Assembly (NCBI GenBank): GCA_016871575.1
Contig: VHCW01000025.1
Location: 1 to 52,644, forward strand
Length of the DNA: 52,644 nucleotides
Direction: 5' to 3'
Source: Verrucomicrobiota bacterium
GTDB lineage: Bacteria > Verrucomicrobiota > Verrucomicrobiia > Palsa-1439
Shown here: one piece after another, positions 8,405-17,479 of the stretch
Layout: each line of letters opens with the position of its first letter
How positions within the stretch are numbered: the first letter of the stretch is position 1
Made by a program: the position numbers and the translations under genes
Notes under the pieces: model-generated
Told to the model about the DNA's origin: nothing
The model's database searches: none
Seen by the model: the letters and a program-made list of their open reading frames with translations, nothing else

Positions 8405-9978
8405 GACACTTTGATCTCATAAGGCGTCTGTCGGAATGTGATTTGTTCAGCCCGCAACGTTTCCTTGCCCAACCGGCAACCCGCCGCATAAACCACCTTT
8501 GGCCCGTCGTGCTTTGGAAGTTTCTCCAGCACGGCGCGCGTCAACACGTTGCCGCCATTCACGCTCTTGTCGGCGAGGATGCCGTTGAACAGGAGATAAA
8601 CGCCCACACCTCGGCAAACACCGAGTCTCGGTGTGTTCGGCACACGTTCGCGCGGCAACGGTTCGCCCGTCTCGGTGAAATAGACATGCCTCGCCAAGTC
8701 CGCAAACCGCACCGACGGCTTGATCTGCCCGCGCTCATCAAACAACGGCTCGCCAAGCTCGCAATACCGGAAGCCGCCACCGAGACCGGGCGTGTCGCCG
8801 TAGCCGTTGATGACACGACGAACACGCTCGGCGGTGATGTCCCGACAAATGGAAGATTCCATTTCCACAAGGATAAACCGGCGGTTTCCGCCATCTTCCT
8901 TGTTCTGCGCTAGAACTGCATGTGCTGTTGTGCCGCTTCCACCGAAGGAATCCAACACCAACGAATCACTGTCCGTGCTCTGCTGCACCAATTGCTGAAC
9001 CAAGGAGCGCGGTTTTGGAAACATGAAGACTTCATCTCCAAGAATTTGTCGCACCTCCAATGTTCCTTCGTTTGTGTTGCCACAATCAACAAGCGAAGAG
9101 AAACCCGTAAAGTGCTTCTGTAAGTCGGCGAGAAACTTCTTGTTGCGCGGTCTGCCAGTGGAGCTTTTCGGCCAGAGAATCCGCCCTTCGGAAATCATCT
9201 GAGCCATTGTCTCCTTCGAGTAACGCCACCCCATACGCGGACATGGGTAAGCAATCCCTGTTTTGGGATTCACCAACTCGTAGTGCAGGTTGGGACGGCG
9301 GTCTTTGGTCGCCAATCCAACCAAATTGTCACTAGTCCACGGCCCGCGCGGGTCGTTATCCGGGTTTGTGTAACGATCCTTATCTGTGGCCAGACCTCGA
9401 AATGCGGCCTCCGGGCCGGAATAGACAACGATGTACTCGTGGTCAACAGAGACATTGTGAAGACTGCGGTTGTCGAGGTTGCGGCGACTCTTCCAGACAA
9501 GACTGCACACATAACGTTCTTTAGCCAGCATCTCATCCATCATTACCCGGAAGCGAGCGACCTCACCTTCATCGTTCAACGCAACCATTAGGAAACCATC
9601 GTCTCTGAGAAACTCGAGCAACAACTTCACACGCGGATACATCATGCAAAGCCACTTGTCGTGACGCGACAAGTCCGTCGCTTCGTCACCAACAGTCTTG
9701 CCAAGCCACGCGCTTATTAACGGGCTGTTGACTTGGTCGCTGTATGTCCATTTCTGTTCGCCGGTATTGTATGGCGGATCAACGCAGACGCATTTTACTT
9801 GCCCGGCGTAGTACGGGAGCAGCGCCTTGAGCGCGACGAGGTTGTCGCCTTGGACAATTAGGTTCCCGCTGCCGGGATCGCCGACCGAAAGGTCTGGCAC
9901 ATCCTTGAGCAGGTGGAAAGGCACCTTGTGGTGATGATTCACCACCGCCTCTTTCCCGATCCAGTTGAGTGTGGGCAT
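8401..9978 (-). CDS. mod: Type III DNA methyltransferase, Mod subunit
   Basis: This is a 525-residue beta-class N6-adenine methyltransferase. Motif IV (DPPYNTG) is at 67-73 and motif I (DSFGGSGTT) at 343-351, the order expected for Mod proteins. The target recognition domain should lie between them, about residues 160-310. That stretch of DNA (roughly 9050-9510) is visibly poorer in G+C (45-50% in sampled lines) than the flanks (about 60%), which fits exchange of recognition domains. The start is ATG 9978; no good Shine-Dalgarno sequence is seen. Together with res it forms a complete, probably functional, type III system. The recognition sequence cannot be predicted from here. Confidence 0.92.
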   Translation of the reverse strand: MPTLNWIGKEAVVNHHHKVPFHLLKDVPDLSVGDPGSGNLIVQGDNLVALKALLPYYAGQVKCVCVDPPYNTGEQKWTYSDQVNSPLISAWLGKTVGDEATDLSRHDKWLCMMYPRVKLLLEFLRDDGFLMVALNDEGEVARFRVMMDEMLAKERYVCSLVWKSRRNLDNRSLHNVSVDHEYIVVYSGPEAAFRGLATDKDRYTNPDNDPRGPWTSDNLVGLATKDRRPNLHYELVNPKTGIAYPCPRMGWRYSKETMAQMISEGRILWPKSSTGRPRNKKFLADLQKHFTGFSSLVDCGNTNEGTLEVRQILGDEVFMFPKPRSLVQQLVQQSTDSDSLVLDSFGGSGTTAHAVLAQNKEDGGNRRFILVEMESSICRDITAERVRRVINGYGDTPGLGGGFRYCELGEPLFDERGQIKPSVRFADLARHVYFTETGEPLPRERVPNTPRLGVCRGVGVYLLFNGILADKSVNGGNVLTRAVLEKLPKHDGPKVVYAAGCRLGKETLRAEQITFRQTPYEIKVS

Positions 9979-10045
9979 AGGCTGACTGCTTGAGTAGATG
10001 GCAGTTCAGCCGTTGTCACAGACTGCTCCCGCGTGGTGCTCTCCC

Positions 10046-10194
10046 GGTGCCTGAAAAACAAGAGGACGCGCTTTACTCGCGTCCTGTAACAGGCACCTCG
10101 GAGGGCCCACGCAGAAACGCTTTCGGCGCGCCCCCGTGCGGGGCGCGCTTCGAGCGATGTTCTGCGTACCGAAATTTCCGAGGTTTCGTTACAG
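10046..10194. repeat. Nested inverted repeats, structured intergenic element of unknown type
   Basis: This lies in the 419-nt gap between mod and the dehydratase gene. Hairpin A: GGTGCCTG (10046-10053) pairs with CAGGCACC (10090-10097), enclosing AGGACGCG (10063-10070) with CGCGTCCT (10078-10085). Hairpin B: ACCTCGGA (10095-10102) pairs with TCCGAGGT (10177-10184), enclosing ACGCAGAA/TTCTGCGT (10109-10116/10160-10167), CGCT/AGCG, and GCGCGCCCC/GGGGCGCGC (10126-10134/10140-10148). CTGTAAC (10084-10090) also pairs with GTTACAG (10188-10194), so A and B compete for 10084-10097. It could be a regulatory RNA, a mobile repeat or an attachment region. An 85-codon frame across it (from 9990) shows no coding features. 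Confidence 0.7.
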
Positions 10195-10267
10195 ACAGCA
10201 GCCGAAGCTGCGCAATCAATTGTTGGTTCTCAGTTTACTGTGTTTAGTTCTTTCCTCCTGTCGCAAA

Positions 10268-10286
10268 CGCGCCTGAGACAGGCGCG
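10268..10286. repeat. G+C-rich hairpin with TGTAG flank
   Basis: CGCGCCT (10268-10274) pairs with AGGCGCG (10280-10286) around GAGAC, and is followed by GCTACA. Read on the minus strand it is TGTAGC followed by the hairpin, the same architecture as elements near 28256 and 40754. The rest of the gap up to 10397 shows no gene; it must contain the promoter of the dehydratase operon. Confidence 0.5.
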
Positions 10287-10397
10287 GCTACAACGAGCGG
10301 CAGTGTAACAAAACGGGTAACAAGTGGCAAACCGGAACTTTCGCGGAGATTGCGACGTTGCGAATCGCAGAGCGGCCTGTTATCGTGTTGAACCAGA

Positions 10398-11642
10398 ATG
10401 AAAACGCCAAGCCGATTGCAACAGATGGTTTCGCGAAGGGAAGCGATAGCACGGGCAACTGGATTTTTCGGCGCAGGCGCTTTGCTGGCGGACCCGCGCA
10501 CATCGTTCGCCCACGCGCCCATTGCGCCTCGCGATCCACTGAAGATCACCAAGCTGGAACCGTTTCTCGTCAAGCCCCGGTGGTTGTTCCTGAAGGTTCA
10601 CACCAACGCCGGTATTGTCGGTCTCGGCGAGCCGATTCTCGAAGGCCGCGCGCTCACCTGCAAGACGGCCATCGAGGAAATCGCGCCGTACCTCATTGGC
10701 AAGGACCCGCGCCGCGTCGCGCATCACTGGCAGGCGATTTATCGTCACGCCTTTTATCGCGGCGGCCCGATTCTGACCAGCGCGCTCAGCGGCATTGACC
10801 AGGCGCTCTGGGACATCAAAGGCAAGGCGCTCGGCGTGCCGGTGCATGAATTGCTCGGCGGCCCGACGCGCGACCGTGTGCGGGTGTACGCCCGTGGTGG
10901 CACACCGGAAAAAATCACCGAGGGCAAGAAACGCGGCTTCACTGCGTTCAAGACCGGGGTCAGTATTGGCCGGTCGGGCCGTTTCGTCCAGACACAGGCG
11001 GCCATCGAACAGGTTGCCGAAGAATTCGCCGCGCTCCGGAAAGCCGCCGGCAAGGACTGTGACATCGCGATTGATTTCCACGGCGCCATCCAGCCGCAGA
11101 CGTCCAAGCTCCTGATCAAGGCGCTCGAACCGTACCAGCCGTTCTTCATTGAGGAGCCGGTCCAATGCCAGAACGCGGACGTGCTGGCCGACATTGCCCG
11201 CGGCACTCACCTGCCCATCGCCACCGGCGAGCGGGTTTTCACGAAGTGGGGGTTCCGCGAGATTCTCGAAAAACGCGCCGCCAGCATTCTTCAGCCAGAC
11301 CTGAGCCATGCCGGCGGCATCACCGAGTGCCGGCTCATCGCTGGGATGGCGGAGGCCTATTACGTGCCGATTGCGCCGCATTGTCCGTTGGGACCGATCT
11401 CGCTGGCGGCAGGACTGCAACTGGCCGCGGCGATTCCCAATTTCCTTTGTCAGGAACAGGTCTCGCTCGGCGATGGGTATTTGAAGCAGCCGTTCCACGT
11501 CGAGAACGGCTGCGTGCCAATCCCCAGCGGACCGGGGCTGGGCATCGAGCTGGATGAGAACGCCGTGGCCGACAAGATCAACCACGACTGGCGCAACCCC
11601 GAGACCTACGACCGCGAAGACGGCTCGGTTGTTGACTGGTAA
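10398..11642 (+). CDS. dgoD: Exported D-galactonate dehydratase-like enolase-superfamily protein
   Basis: The 414-residue protein has a full set of mandelate-racemase/DgoD active-site residues: Asp226 and His228 in DFHG, Glu252 in FIEEP, Glu278 in ATGER, Asp301 in QPDLSHAGG and His328 in APHCPLGP. The close resemblance of QPDLSHAGGITE and DWRNP to characterised galactonate dehydratases supports that substrate; the enzyme dehydrates D-galactonate to 2-keto-3-deoxygalactonate. Residues 1-40 add a Tat-like leader (VSRREAIARATGFFGAGALLA), placing the enzyme outside the cytoplasm, unlike E. coli DgoD. It opens the 10.4-17.3 kb gene run. Related sugar-acid dehydratases remain possible. Confidence 0.82.
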   Translation: MKTPSRLQQMVSRREAIARATGFFGAGALLADPRTSFAHAPIAPRDPLKITKLEPFLVKPRWLFLKVHTNAGIVGLGEPILEGRALTCKTAIEEIAPYLIGKDPRRVAHHWQAIYRHAFYRGGPILTSALSGIDQALWDIKGKALGVPVHELLGGPTRDRVRVYARGGTPEKITEGKKRGFTAFKTGVSIGRSGRFVQTQAAIEQVAEEFAALRKAAGKDCDIAIDFHGAIQPQTSKLLIKALEPYQPFFIEEPVQCQNADVLADIARGTHLPIATGERVFTKWGFREILEKRAASILQPDLSHAGGITECRLIAGMAEAYYVPIAPHCPLGPISLAAGLQLAAAIPNFLCQEQVSLGDGYLKQPFHVENGCVPIPSGPGLGIELDENAVADKINHDWRNPETYDREDGSVVDW

Positions 11643-11714
11643 TATCTCGACGAGCAGTTTATGAATAAACAGCAAGCTCAACGCATCAATCATTAGTAGA
11701 CAGGAGACACCAAC

Positions 11715-13730
11715 ATGAAACGAACCGCAACGACACGCATATTGACCCTCGCCGTCTCATGGGCGCTGACGCTGCCGTCCGCACTCTTCGCGGCTGGCGA
11801 CCGCGGCATTGACGTGGACCAACGCTACCCCGATGATACCCTCGTCCAAAACGGCGGCCCGATTTACGACGTGACTCGCCCACCCCAGGGTTCTCGCGCC
11901 GCCAAGGGCGACGGCGTGACGGACGACACCGAGGCGCTGCGCGACGCCTTTGATTTTCTCAAGAAACGCCATCAAGAGGGTTTCATGACCGGCGCGGGCA
12001 ATCTGCACCTCTATCTGCCCAATGGCACCTATCTGGTCAGTGGCCCGGTGTTTTACCGGGGAGACGTCGCGCTGGACCGCGGCAACCGCCCCAATGCCGA
12101 AAACCAGGACCGCCGACATGATATTCTCCGCGTGCGAATCATCGGCCAAAGCCGCGCCAAGACCGTTCTGCGACTCGCCGACAAGGCTCCCGAATTCAAC
12201 GACCCAGCGAAACCTCAAGTCCTCCTCTCCTACCAACACCCCAAAACCACCTTCAACAAGGGGCCGGGACACAACATTCTCCGCAATCTCACCATCAACA
12301 CCGGCAGCGGAAATCCCGGCGCCATCGGCGTGCGTTTTCAGGGCGCCCGGCGCACCGACCTGCGCAACGTGACGATTCTCTCCGGCGACGGAGCCGGTGT
12401 CTGCGGCCTCTGGATGCCGTCCGGGCCGATGCAGGGATGTTCCATTGATTTCAGCATTGGCGGATTCGATTACGGCATTCACGTCACCAAGTTGAACGAG
12501 GCGCCCGAAATAAGCCCCGGTTTTGAACACTGCACGCTCGTGGGACAGAAGAAAGCCGCCATCCGCATTGACAATGGCGGCACCTCGATCCGACGACTGC
12601 GCAGCGACCAGACGCAGACCGGCGCAACCGCGCTCGAAATCGCCGGCGACGGCGTGCAAGTGGTGCTCATTGAAAGCGCGCTCGCCGGCAAAAAAGGAAT
12701 ACCATCGGCCATTGTCCTTACCCAGAAAGATCAACAGTGCGTGTTCGTTCGCGACGTGGTGCTGGGCGGCTACACGGTCGCCATCCAGCAACCGGAACGC
12801 CAGCCCGTGCCGGGACCCCAGATTGCGGAATACCTGAATTACGCTCCCATCATCATCAACACCGGCGCGCCGCCGCGCTCGATGAGGCTGGAAGTCAAGG
12901 AGACGCCGATTGTGCCGGTGTTTCCGCCGCAACAGTGGGCGAATGTCAATTCCTTTGGCGCCAAGGGCGACGGCGAGACGGATGACTTTGAAGCCATCCA
13001 GAAGGCGTTCCTCAGCGGCAAGCCGGTGGTCTATTTCCCGTCCGCCACGTACAAGACGGGCGACCGCATCCGCGTGCCCGCGGGCGTGCAACGCATCGAA
13101 CTGCTCGGCACCACGTTTCGCTACGAACATCCGCACAACCGCGGCTTCTCCATCGGGGAAAACTCCCAGCAGCCGATTCTGATCACCGATTCCGATGGCC
13201 ACATCAGCACGTGGCTTCACACGTCACGCACGGTGGTTTACCGCAACATGACCGGCTCGCTCTGGACCGGCGCGCGCGCGCCCGTCGAAACATTCATCGA
13301 AAACTGCTCCCAACTCGGCAACCACCAGAGCTTCTGCATCTCGGTCCAAAAGATATGGGGACGCGGATTGAACAACGATTCCGGCGCCGGCTCCTGTTTC
13401 ATCAGCAACGGCGGCACGCTTTGGGTGTTCAACTTCAAGACCGAACACCATGAATGCCCGGCATTTGAAGTAAAACAAGGGAGCCGCGTGGAAGTTCTCG
13501 GCGGCTGCGCCAACGCCGCGCAAAGCGGAATCGGCTTTTCCCCGATGATTGTTCTCAGGGACGCCGAAGCCTCCATCACCATGTTCACCGACCACTCAGC
13601 CGCGTTCGGCAACATCACCGAGGAACGAAAAGGCAAACTCCAGACGCTTCGTCACAAGGAACTGCCGCGCCGCATGACAGCGCAACCAAATCTCGTCTTC
13701 GTGCCCCTGTACATCTCCGGAAAACCGTAA
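11715..13730 (+). CDS. Exported double pectate-lyase-3/GH28-like beta-helix protein
   Basis: The 671-residue protein starts at ATG 11715, with AGGAGA at 11702-11707. It has a Sec signal peptide (residues 1-27, ending LFA-AG). It contains two copies of the Pectate_lyase_3 start motif: GDGVTDDTEAL near residue 66 and GAKGDGETDDFEAIQKAF near residue 416, each followed by beta-helix-type sequence. Members bind or cleave pectin-like acidic polysaccharides. Catalytic residues cannot be assigned by eye. It precedes the dehydrogenase-like gene by 3 nt. Supply of galacturonate or galactonate-type sugars to the neighbouring enzymes is a reasonable inference. Confidence 0.8.
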   Translation: MKRTATTRILTLAVSWALTLPSALFAAGDRGIDVDQRYPDDTLVQNGGPIYDVTRPPQGSRAAKGDGVTDDTEALRDAFDFLKKRHQEGFMTGAGNLHLYLPNGTYLVSGPVFYRGDVALDRGNRPNAENQDRRHDILRVRIIGQSRAKTVLRLADKAPEFNDPAKPQVLLSYQHPKTTFNKGPGHNILRNLTINTGSGNPGAIGVRFQGARRTDLRNVTILSGDGAGVCGLWMPSGPMQGCSIDFSIGGFDYGIHVTKLNEAPEISPGFEHCTLVGQKKAAIRIDNGGTSIRRLRSDQTQTGATALEIAGDGVQVVLIESALAGKKGIPSAIVLTQKDQQCVFVRDVVLGGYTVAIQQPERQPVPGPQIAEYLNYAPIIINTGAPPRSMRLEVKETPIVPVFPPQQWANVNSFGAKGDGETDDFEAIQKAFLSGKPVVYFPSATYKTGDRIRVPAGVQRIELLGTTFRYEHPHNRGFSIGENSQQPILITDSDGHISTWLHTSRTVVYRNMTGSLWTGARAPVETFIENCSQLGNHQSFCISVQKIWGRGLNNDSGAGSCFISNGGTLWVFNFKTEHHECPAFEVKQGSRVEVLGGCANAAQSGIGFSPMIVLRDAEASITMFTDHSAAFGNITEERKGKLQTLRHKELPRRMTAQPNLVFVPLYISGKP

Positions 13731-13733
13731 GCA

Positions 13734-14300
13734 ATGAAGATTGGATTTGTCGGACTCGGAATCATGGGACGCCCGATGGCGTTGAACCTCATCAAGGCGG
13801 GACACGAGTGGAAGGTGTTCGACATTACGCCGGCACGGATGGCGGGGATGACCGCGGCCGGCTCGGCGCGGGAAGCCGCGGTGGGCAGCGAGATCGGCAG
13901 CGGCAACGTAACGAAGCTCGCGAACCAGATCATGGTGGCGTTGCACATCGCGGCGCTGTCCAAGGCGATGGTGTTGGCCGCCAAGGCCGTCGTGAATCCG
14001 GAAAATGTTTATCGCGCGATTCGCGGCGGACTGGCCGGCAGCGCGGTGCTCGATGCGAAGATGCCACTGGCGTTGAAGGGCAACTTCAAGACGGGCTTCC
14101 GCATCGAGCTTCACATCAAGGACCTGATGAACGCGCTCGACACGGCGCACGGCGTGGGTGTTTCGCTGCCGCTCACGGGCAGCGTGCTGGAGTTTTTGCA
14201 GGCATTGAAAGACGGCGGACACGGCGGCGACGATCACGGCGGCCTGATCCGGTTCTACGAGCAGTTGGCAGGAGTGGAGGTTCGTCGTGCCACAATCTGA
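13734..14300 (+). CDS. 3-hydroxyisobutyrate dehydrogenase/GarR-like protein with large internal deletion
   Basis: This family (tartronate semialdehyde reductase, 3-hydroxyisobutyrate dehydrogenase) is normally about 290-300 residues; this protein has 188. The N-terminus GFVGLGIMGRPMA is intact (NAD(P)-binding Gly motif) and the C-terminal helical domain from GNVTKLANQ onward is intact, including the catalytic lysine (Lys61) and HIKDL. About 100 residues between SAREAA (near residue 49) and GSGNVTK (near residue 55) are missing, including the second half of the Rossmann fold and the conserved SGG substrate motif. The frame is preserved. It overlaps the permease start by 14 nt. Probably inactive as an oxidoreductase; possibly a decaying gene kept for coupling. 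Confidence 0.8.
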   Translation: MKIGFVGLGIMGRPMALNLIKAGHEWKVFDITPARMAGMTAAGSAREAAVGSEIGSGNVTKLANQIMVALHIAALSKAMVLAAKAVVNPENVYRAIRGGLAGSAVLDAKMPLALKGNFKTGFRIELHIKDLMNALDTAHGVGVSLPLTGSVLEFLQALKDGGHGGDDHGGLIRFYEQLAGVEVRRATI

Positions 14301-15801
14301 GAAACATGCAACTTGGGGATTGATGGCGGCGGCGGGACTCGTCGCGTGCGGCTCGGTCGCCGGCGCGATGCTCGGCAGCCGGGCCGAGTGGGCCGACTGG
14401 ATGGCGCGTGTCTGGCCGTTTGTGATTCTGGCGCTCAGCGTGACGGTGATTGTTCTCCTGATCAGCGTGGCGCGGCTTCACGCGTTCTTTGCCTTGGTTC
14501 TGTCCGCGATGGCCGCCGGTTTCATGGCACGGCCCGGCACATTGCCCGGCGAGCCGTCAATGAGTCATTGGATCGCTGCCGTCGAACAAACCGGCCTCTC
14601 CTTCGGCGTCATGGCGGGCCGAATCGGCGTGATCATCGCGCTGGCGTCGGTCATCGGCGTCTGCCTGTTGGAAAGCGGCGCCGCCGAGAAGATCGTGCGC
14701 CGGTTCCTGGCTGTCTTCGGCGCCAAACGCGCTGGGCTGGCGCTGACGCTGGGAACCTACGTGGTTTCCATTCCCATCTTTTTCGACACGGCATTTCTGC
14801 TGCTCGTGCCGTTGGCGCGCGCGCTCCGGCTTCGCACGGGCCGCGATTATCTGTTGTATCTGATGGGGATTTCGGTGGCGGCATCGGTCACGCATGTTCT
14901 CGTCATTCCGCATCCCGGCCCCGCGGCGGCGGCGGATTCGTTGCGCGTGGATCCGGGATTCAGCATTCTGGCGGGTCTTGTCACCGGGCTTCTTCCCCTC
15001 GCTGGCACGTGGCTCTTTTGCGTCTGGCTCAACCGTCGAAGGGAGATCGTGCCGGCTGAGATGCCCGGTGTGTCGGCGGACGACTTGCGCGCGCTCACGG
15101 AGACACCGGAAGACCGGCTGCCGTCGTTGCGCGCCTCCTTGTTGCCAATCGTGTTGCCGCTGGCGTTGATTTGGTTCTCGTCTGCCGCGGAAATGGCTGG
15201 CAACCGTTGTCCCACAACCCTGCGCGCGTGGGCCGCTTTCGCCGGGAACCGCAACGTGGCGCTGCTCATCGGCGCGGTGTTGGCTGCCGCGGTCATGATG
15301 CGGCAGCGCGGCCTCGGCATGGCAGCCCTCGCCGGGCGGCTCGCACCGGCGGTGGAGACCGCCGGCGTCATCATTCTCATCACGAGCGCCGGCGGCGCGT
15401 TTGGCGCGATGCTGACTTATGCGGGCATCGGGCGCGCCATCGAGACGCTTGCGGCGGGCGGCTCGGTGAATCTGGTGTTGCTGGCGTGGTTCGTGGCCAT
15501 GGTGATTCGCGTGGCACAGGGGTCGGCAACGACGGCCATCATCACGGGCGCAGCCATCATGGCGCCGATGGTTGGACCGGGACTGCCCGTCCATCCGATC
15601 TACTTGTTCATGGCGGTTTGTTACGGCGGGCTTTTTGTTTCCTGGATGAACGACAGCGGATTCTGGGTCATCAGCCGGGTTGGCGGAATGACAGAGCGCG
15701 AGACTTTGGCGAATTGGACGGTTGTCAGCGGCGTGCTTTCACTCAGCGGATTGCTGGTGACCTATGTCCTTTCGCTTCTGTTTCCACTGGTGCAACGGTA
15801 A
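14287..15801 (+). CDS. GntP-family gluconate/sugar-acid permease
   Basis: The 504-residue inner-membrane protein has about a dozen hydrophobic segments. Family features include the half-repeat with YVVSIPIFFDTAFLLLVPLARAL, SVTHVLVIPHPGPAAAA, and the late segment QGSATTAIITGAAIMAPM with MNDSGFWVISR. GntP proteins import gluconate or related aldonates by proton symport. The start is a GTG at 14287 inside the preceding gene (14-nt overlap). Placement after a galactonate dehydratase-like and a hydroxyacid dehydrogenase-like gene supports sugar-acid uptake. Exact substrate unknown. Confidence 0.88.
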   Translation: MPQSEKHATWGLMAAAGLVACGSVAGAMLGSRAEWADWMARVWPFVILALSVTVIVLLISVARLHAFFALVLSAMAAGFMARPGTLPGEPSMSHWIAAVEQTGLSFGVMAGRIGVIIALASVIGVCLLESGAAEKIVRRFLAVFGAKRAGLALTLGTYVVSIPIFFDTAFLLLVPLARALRLRTGRDYLLYLMGISVAASVTHVLVIPHPGPAAAADSLRVDPGFSILAGLVTGLLPLAGTWLFCVWLNRRREIVPAEMPGVSADDLRALTETPEDRLPSLRASLLPIVLPLALIWFSSAAEMAGNRCPTTLRAWAAFAGNRNVALLIGAVLAAAVMMRQRGLGMAALAGRLAPAVETAGVIILITSAGGAFGAMLTYAGIGRAIETLAAGGSVNLVLLAWFVAMVIRVAQGSATTAIITGAAIMAPMVGPGLPVHPIYLFMAVCYGGLFVSWMNDSGFWVISRVGGMTERETLANWTVVSGVLSLSGLLVTYVLSLLFPLVQR

Positions 15802-15823
15802 ACCTGTATTGGAAAAACATCTT

Positions 15824-17272
15824 ATGAAAACGCATCGAACACTGACGAGCATCGTTCTGGCGGTGCTGATGGCGATTCCGCTCCTGGCGGCAACGCCCAA
15901 AACAAAAACACCGCAGAAAAAGCAATTCATGGCCGGCGCGGCCACGAGCAACATCACGCCGTGGCTGGGCGATGGGCTGGTCGGCAACTTCGGCACGCCG
16001 CCCCCGGCGAAGCACGTCCACGATGAACTGTACGCGCGGTGTTTCGTCCTCGACGATGGCGCGACGCGGATTGCGCTGGTGGTCGCCGACAACATCTACA
16101 TCAGCCGGGAAGTGCTCGACGACGCGAAGCGGCAGATCACCGAGGCGACCGGCATCACCGGTGAGCGGATATTGATCTCCGGCACGCACACGCATTCATC
16201 GGTCAGCGCGCGATGGAAGAATCCGCTGCAACCGGAAAAAGAGTTTACGGAGTATCAACGTTTTGTGGCTCACCGCATTTCCGACGGTGTGCGTTGCGCC
16301 GTCAACAATCTCCAGCCGGCTCGCGTGGCGTGGGGGACCGTTGACGTACCGGGCCAAGTGTTTTGCCGGCGTTGGTTGATGAAGCCGGGCACCGAATTAT
16401 TCAACCCGTTCGGCGAGCCGGAACAGGCCAAGATGAATCCGGGCGACAGCCCGAACCTCCTGAAGCCGGCCAGCCCGGTGGATCCGCAGATCGGTTTCCT
16501 GGCGCTCCAGACGCTCGATGGCCGTCCGCTCGGTCTGTTGGCGAATTACTCGCTGCACTATGTCGGCGGAACCGGTCCCAGTCACATCTCGGCGGATTAT
16601 TTCGGGATGTTCTGTGATCGCATCCAGGAGTTGCTGGGCGCAGACCGTCAAGACCCGCCGTTCGTGGCGGCCATGAGCAACGGGACCAGCGGCAATATCA
16701 ACAACCGCGACCAGTCCCAACCCCGCGTGAGACGCCCGCCGTACGAGCAAATGCGCTTTGTCGCCAACGAATGCGCGCAGGCCGTTTTCCGTCAGTACAA
16801 AAACCTTGTCTGGCAGGACGCGGCGCCGCTGGCCATGCGCCAAGGGGAATTGGAACTGGCCGTGCGCAAACCGACACCCGCGCAACTGGCGCACGCCAAG
16901 AAAGTGCTGTCCGAGCCGGAGCGGCGCGACAAGTTTCCGCACGAACGCAATTATGCCGGCAAAGCCATTCAGCAACTTGAATCTCCGAAAACGGTTCGCG
17001 TCATTTTACAAGCTGTGCGCATTGGGGAACTTGGCATTTCCGCCATTCCCTTCGAGGTGTTTTCGGAGACCGGCCTCGAATTGAAAGCGCGCAATCCGTT
17101 CAAGCCGAGTTTCACGGTGTCGTTCGGCAACGGCGGCTACGGTTATTTGCCGACGCCCGATCAACACAAACTGGGCGGATACGAGACGTGGCTCGGCACC
17201 AGCAAGGTGGAAGTGCAGGCCTCGACCAAGATCGTCAAGGCCCTGCTGGAGATGTTCAGTGAGTTGAAATGA
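15824..17272 (+). CDS. Exported neutral/alkaline ceramidase-like protein
   Basis: The 482-residue protein starts at ATG 15824 with a Sec signal peptide (about residues 1-23, LLAATPK). The N-terminal domain resembles neutral/alkaline non-lysosomal ceramidases: AGAATSNITPW, HDELYARCFVLDDG, the zinc-ligand-like ISGTHTHSS and, later, LANYSLHYVGG and NGTSGNINNRD. In PVC bacteria such proteins are abundant next to sugar genes and their substrates are rarely known; an amidase or esterase on glycans or lipids is possible. It is 22 nt downstream of the permease. The following 207 nt (17273-17479) show no gene. Confidence 0.75.
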   Translation: MKTHRTLTSIVLAVLMAIPLLAATPKTKTPQKKQFMAGAATSNITPWLGDGLVGNFGTPPPAKHVHDELYARCFVLDDGATRIALVVADNIYISREVLDDAKRQITEATGITGERILISGTHTHSSVSARWKNPLQPEKEFTEYQRFVAHRISDGVRCAVNNLQPARVAWGTVDVPGQVFCRRWLMKPGTELFNPFGEPEQAKMNPGDSPNLLKPASPVDPQIGFLALQTLDGRPLGLLANYSLHYVGGTGPSHISADYFGMFCDRIQELLGADRQDPPFVAAMSNGTSGNINNRDQSQPRVRRPPYEQMRFVANECAQAVFRQYKNLVWQDAAPLAMRQGELELAVRKPTPAQLAHAKKVLSEPERRDKFPHERNYAGKAIQQLESPKTVRVILQAVRIGELGISAIPFEVFSETGLELKARNPFKPSFTVSFGNGGYGYLPTPDQHKLGGYETWLGTSKVEVQASTKIVKALLEMFSELK

Positions 17273-17479
17273 TGTCTGGCCTGCCGGCGCGGGTTGCACT
17301 CGCCAACCGTTGGACGGCTGAAGCGAGCGGATCCGCCAGCACAGGGTTCTTGCTTGCCGCCCCCGGAGCGTCAGAAACGGTCAGGCGAATCGGACGAGAT
17401 GGCAGCGGGCCTTTGGTCAACGGCACCGGCAACCGTCCGCAGGCTTGTCAGCGCCGTTGGTTCTGGTAGAGTGGCGCCG

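Noticed and set aside
6656-8422. 588-codon plus-strand ORF opposite res
   Set aside because: Arg/Gln/His-rich antisense shadow with no domain; res is intact.
9990-10247. 85-codon plus-strand ORF in the mod/dehydratase gap
   Set aside because: It runs through the nested inverted repeats and has no coding-like sequence.
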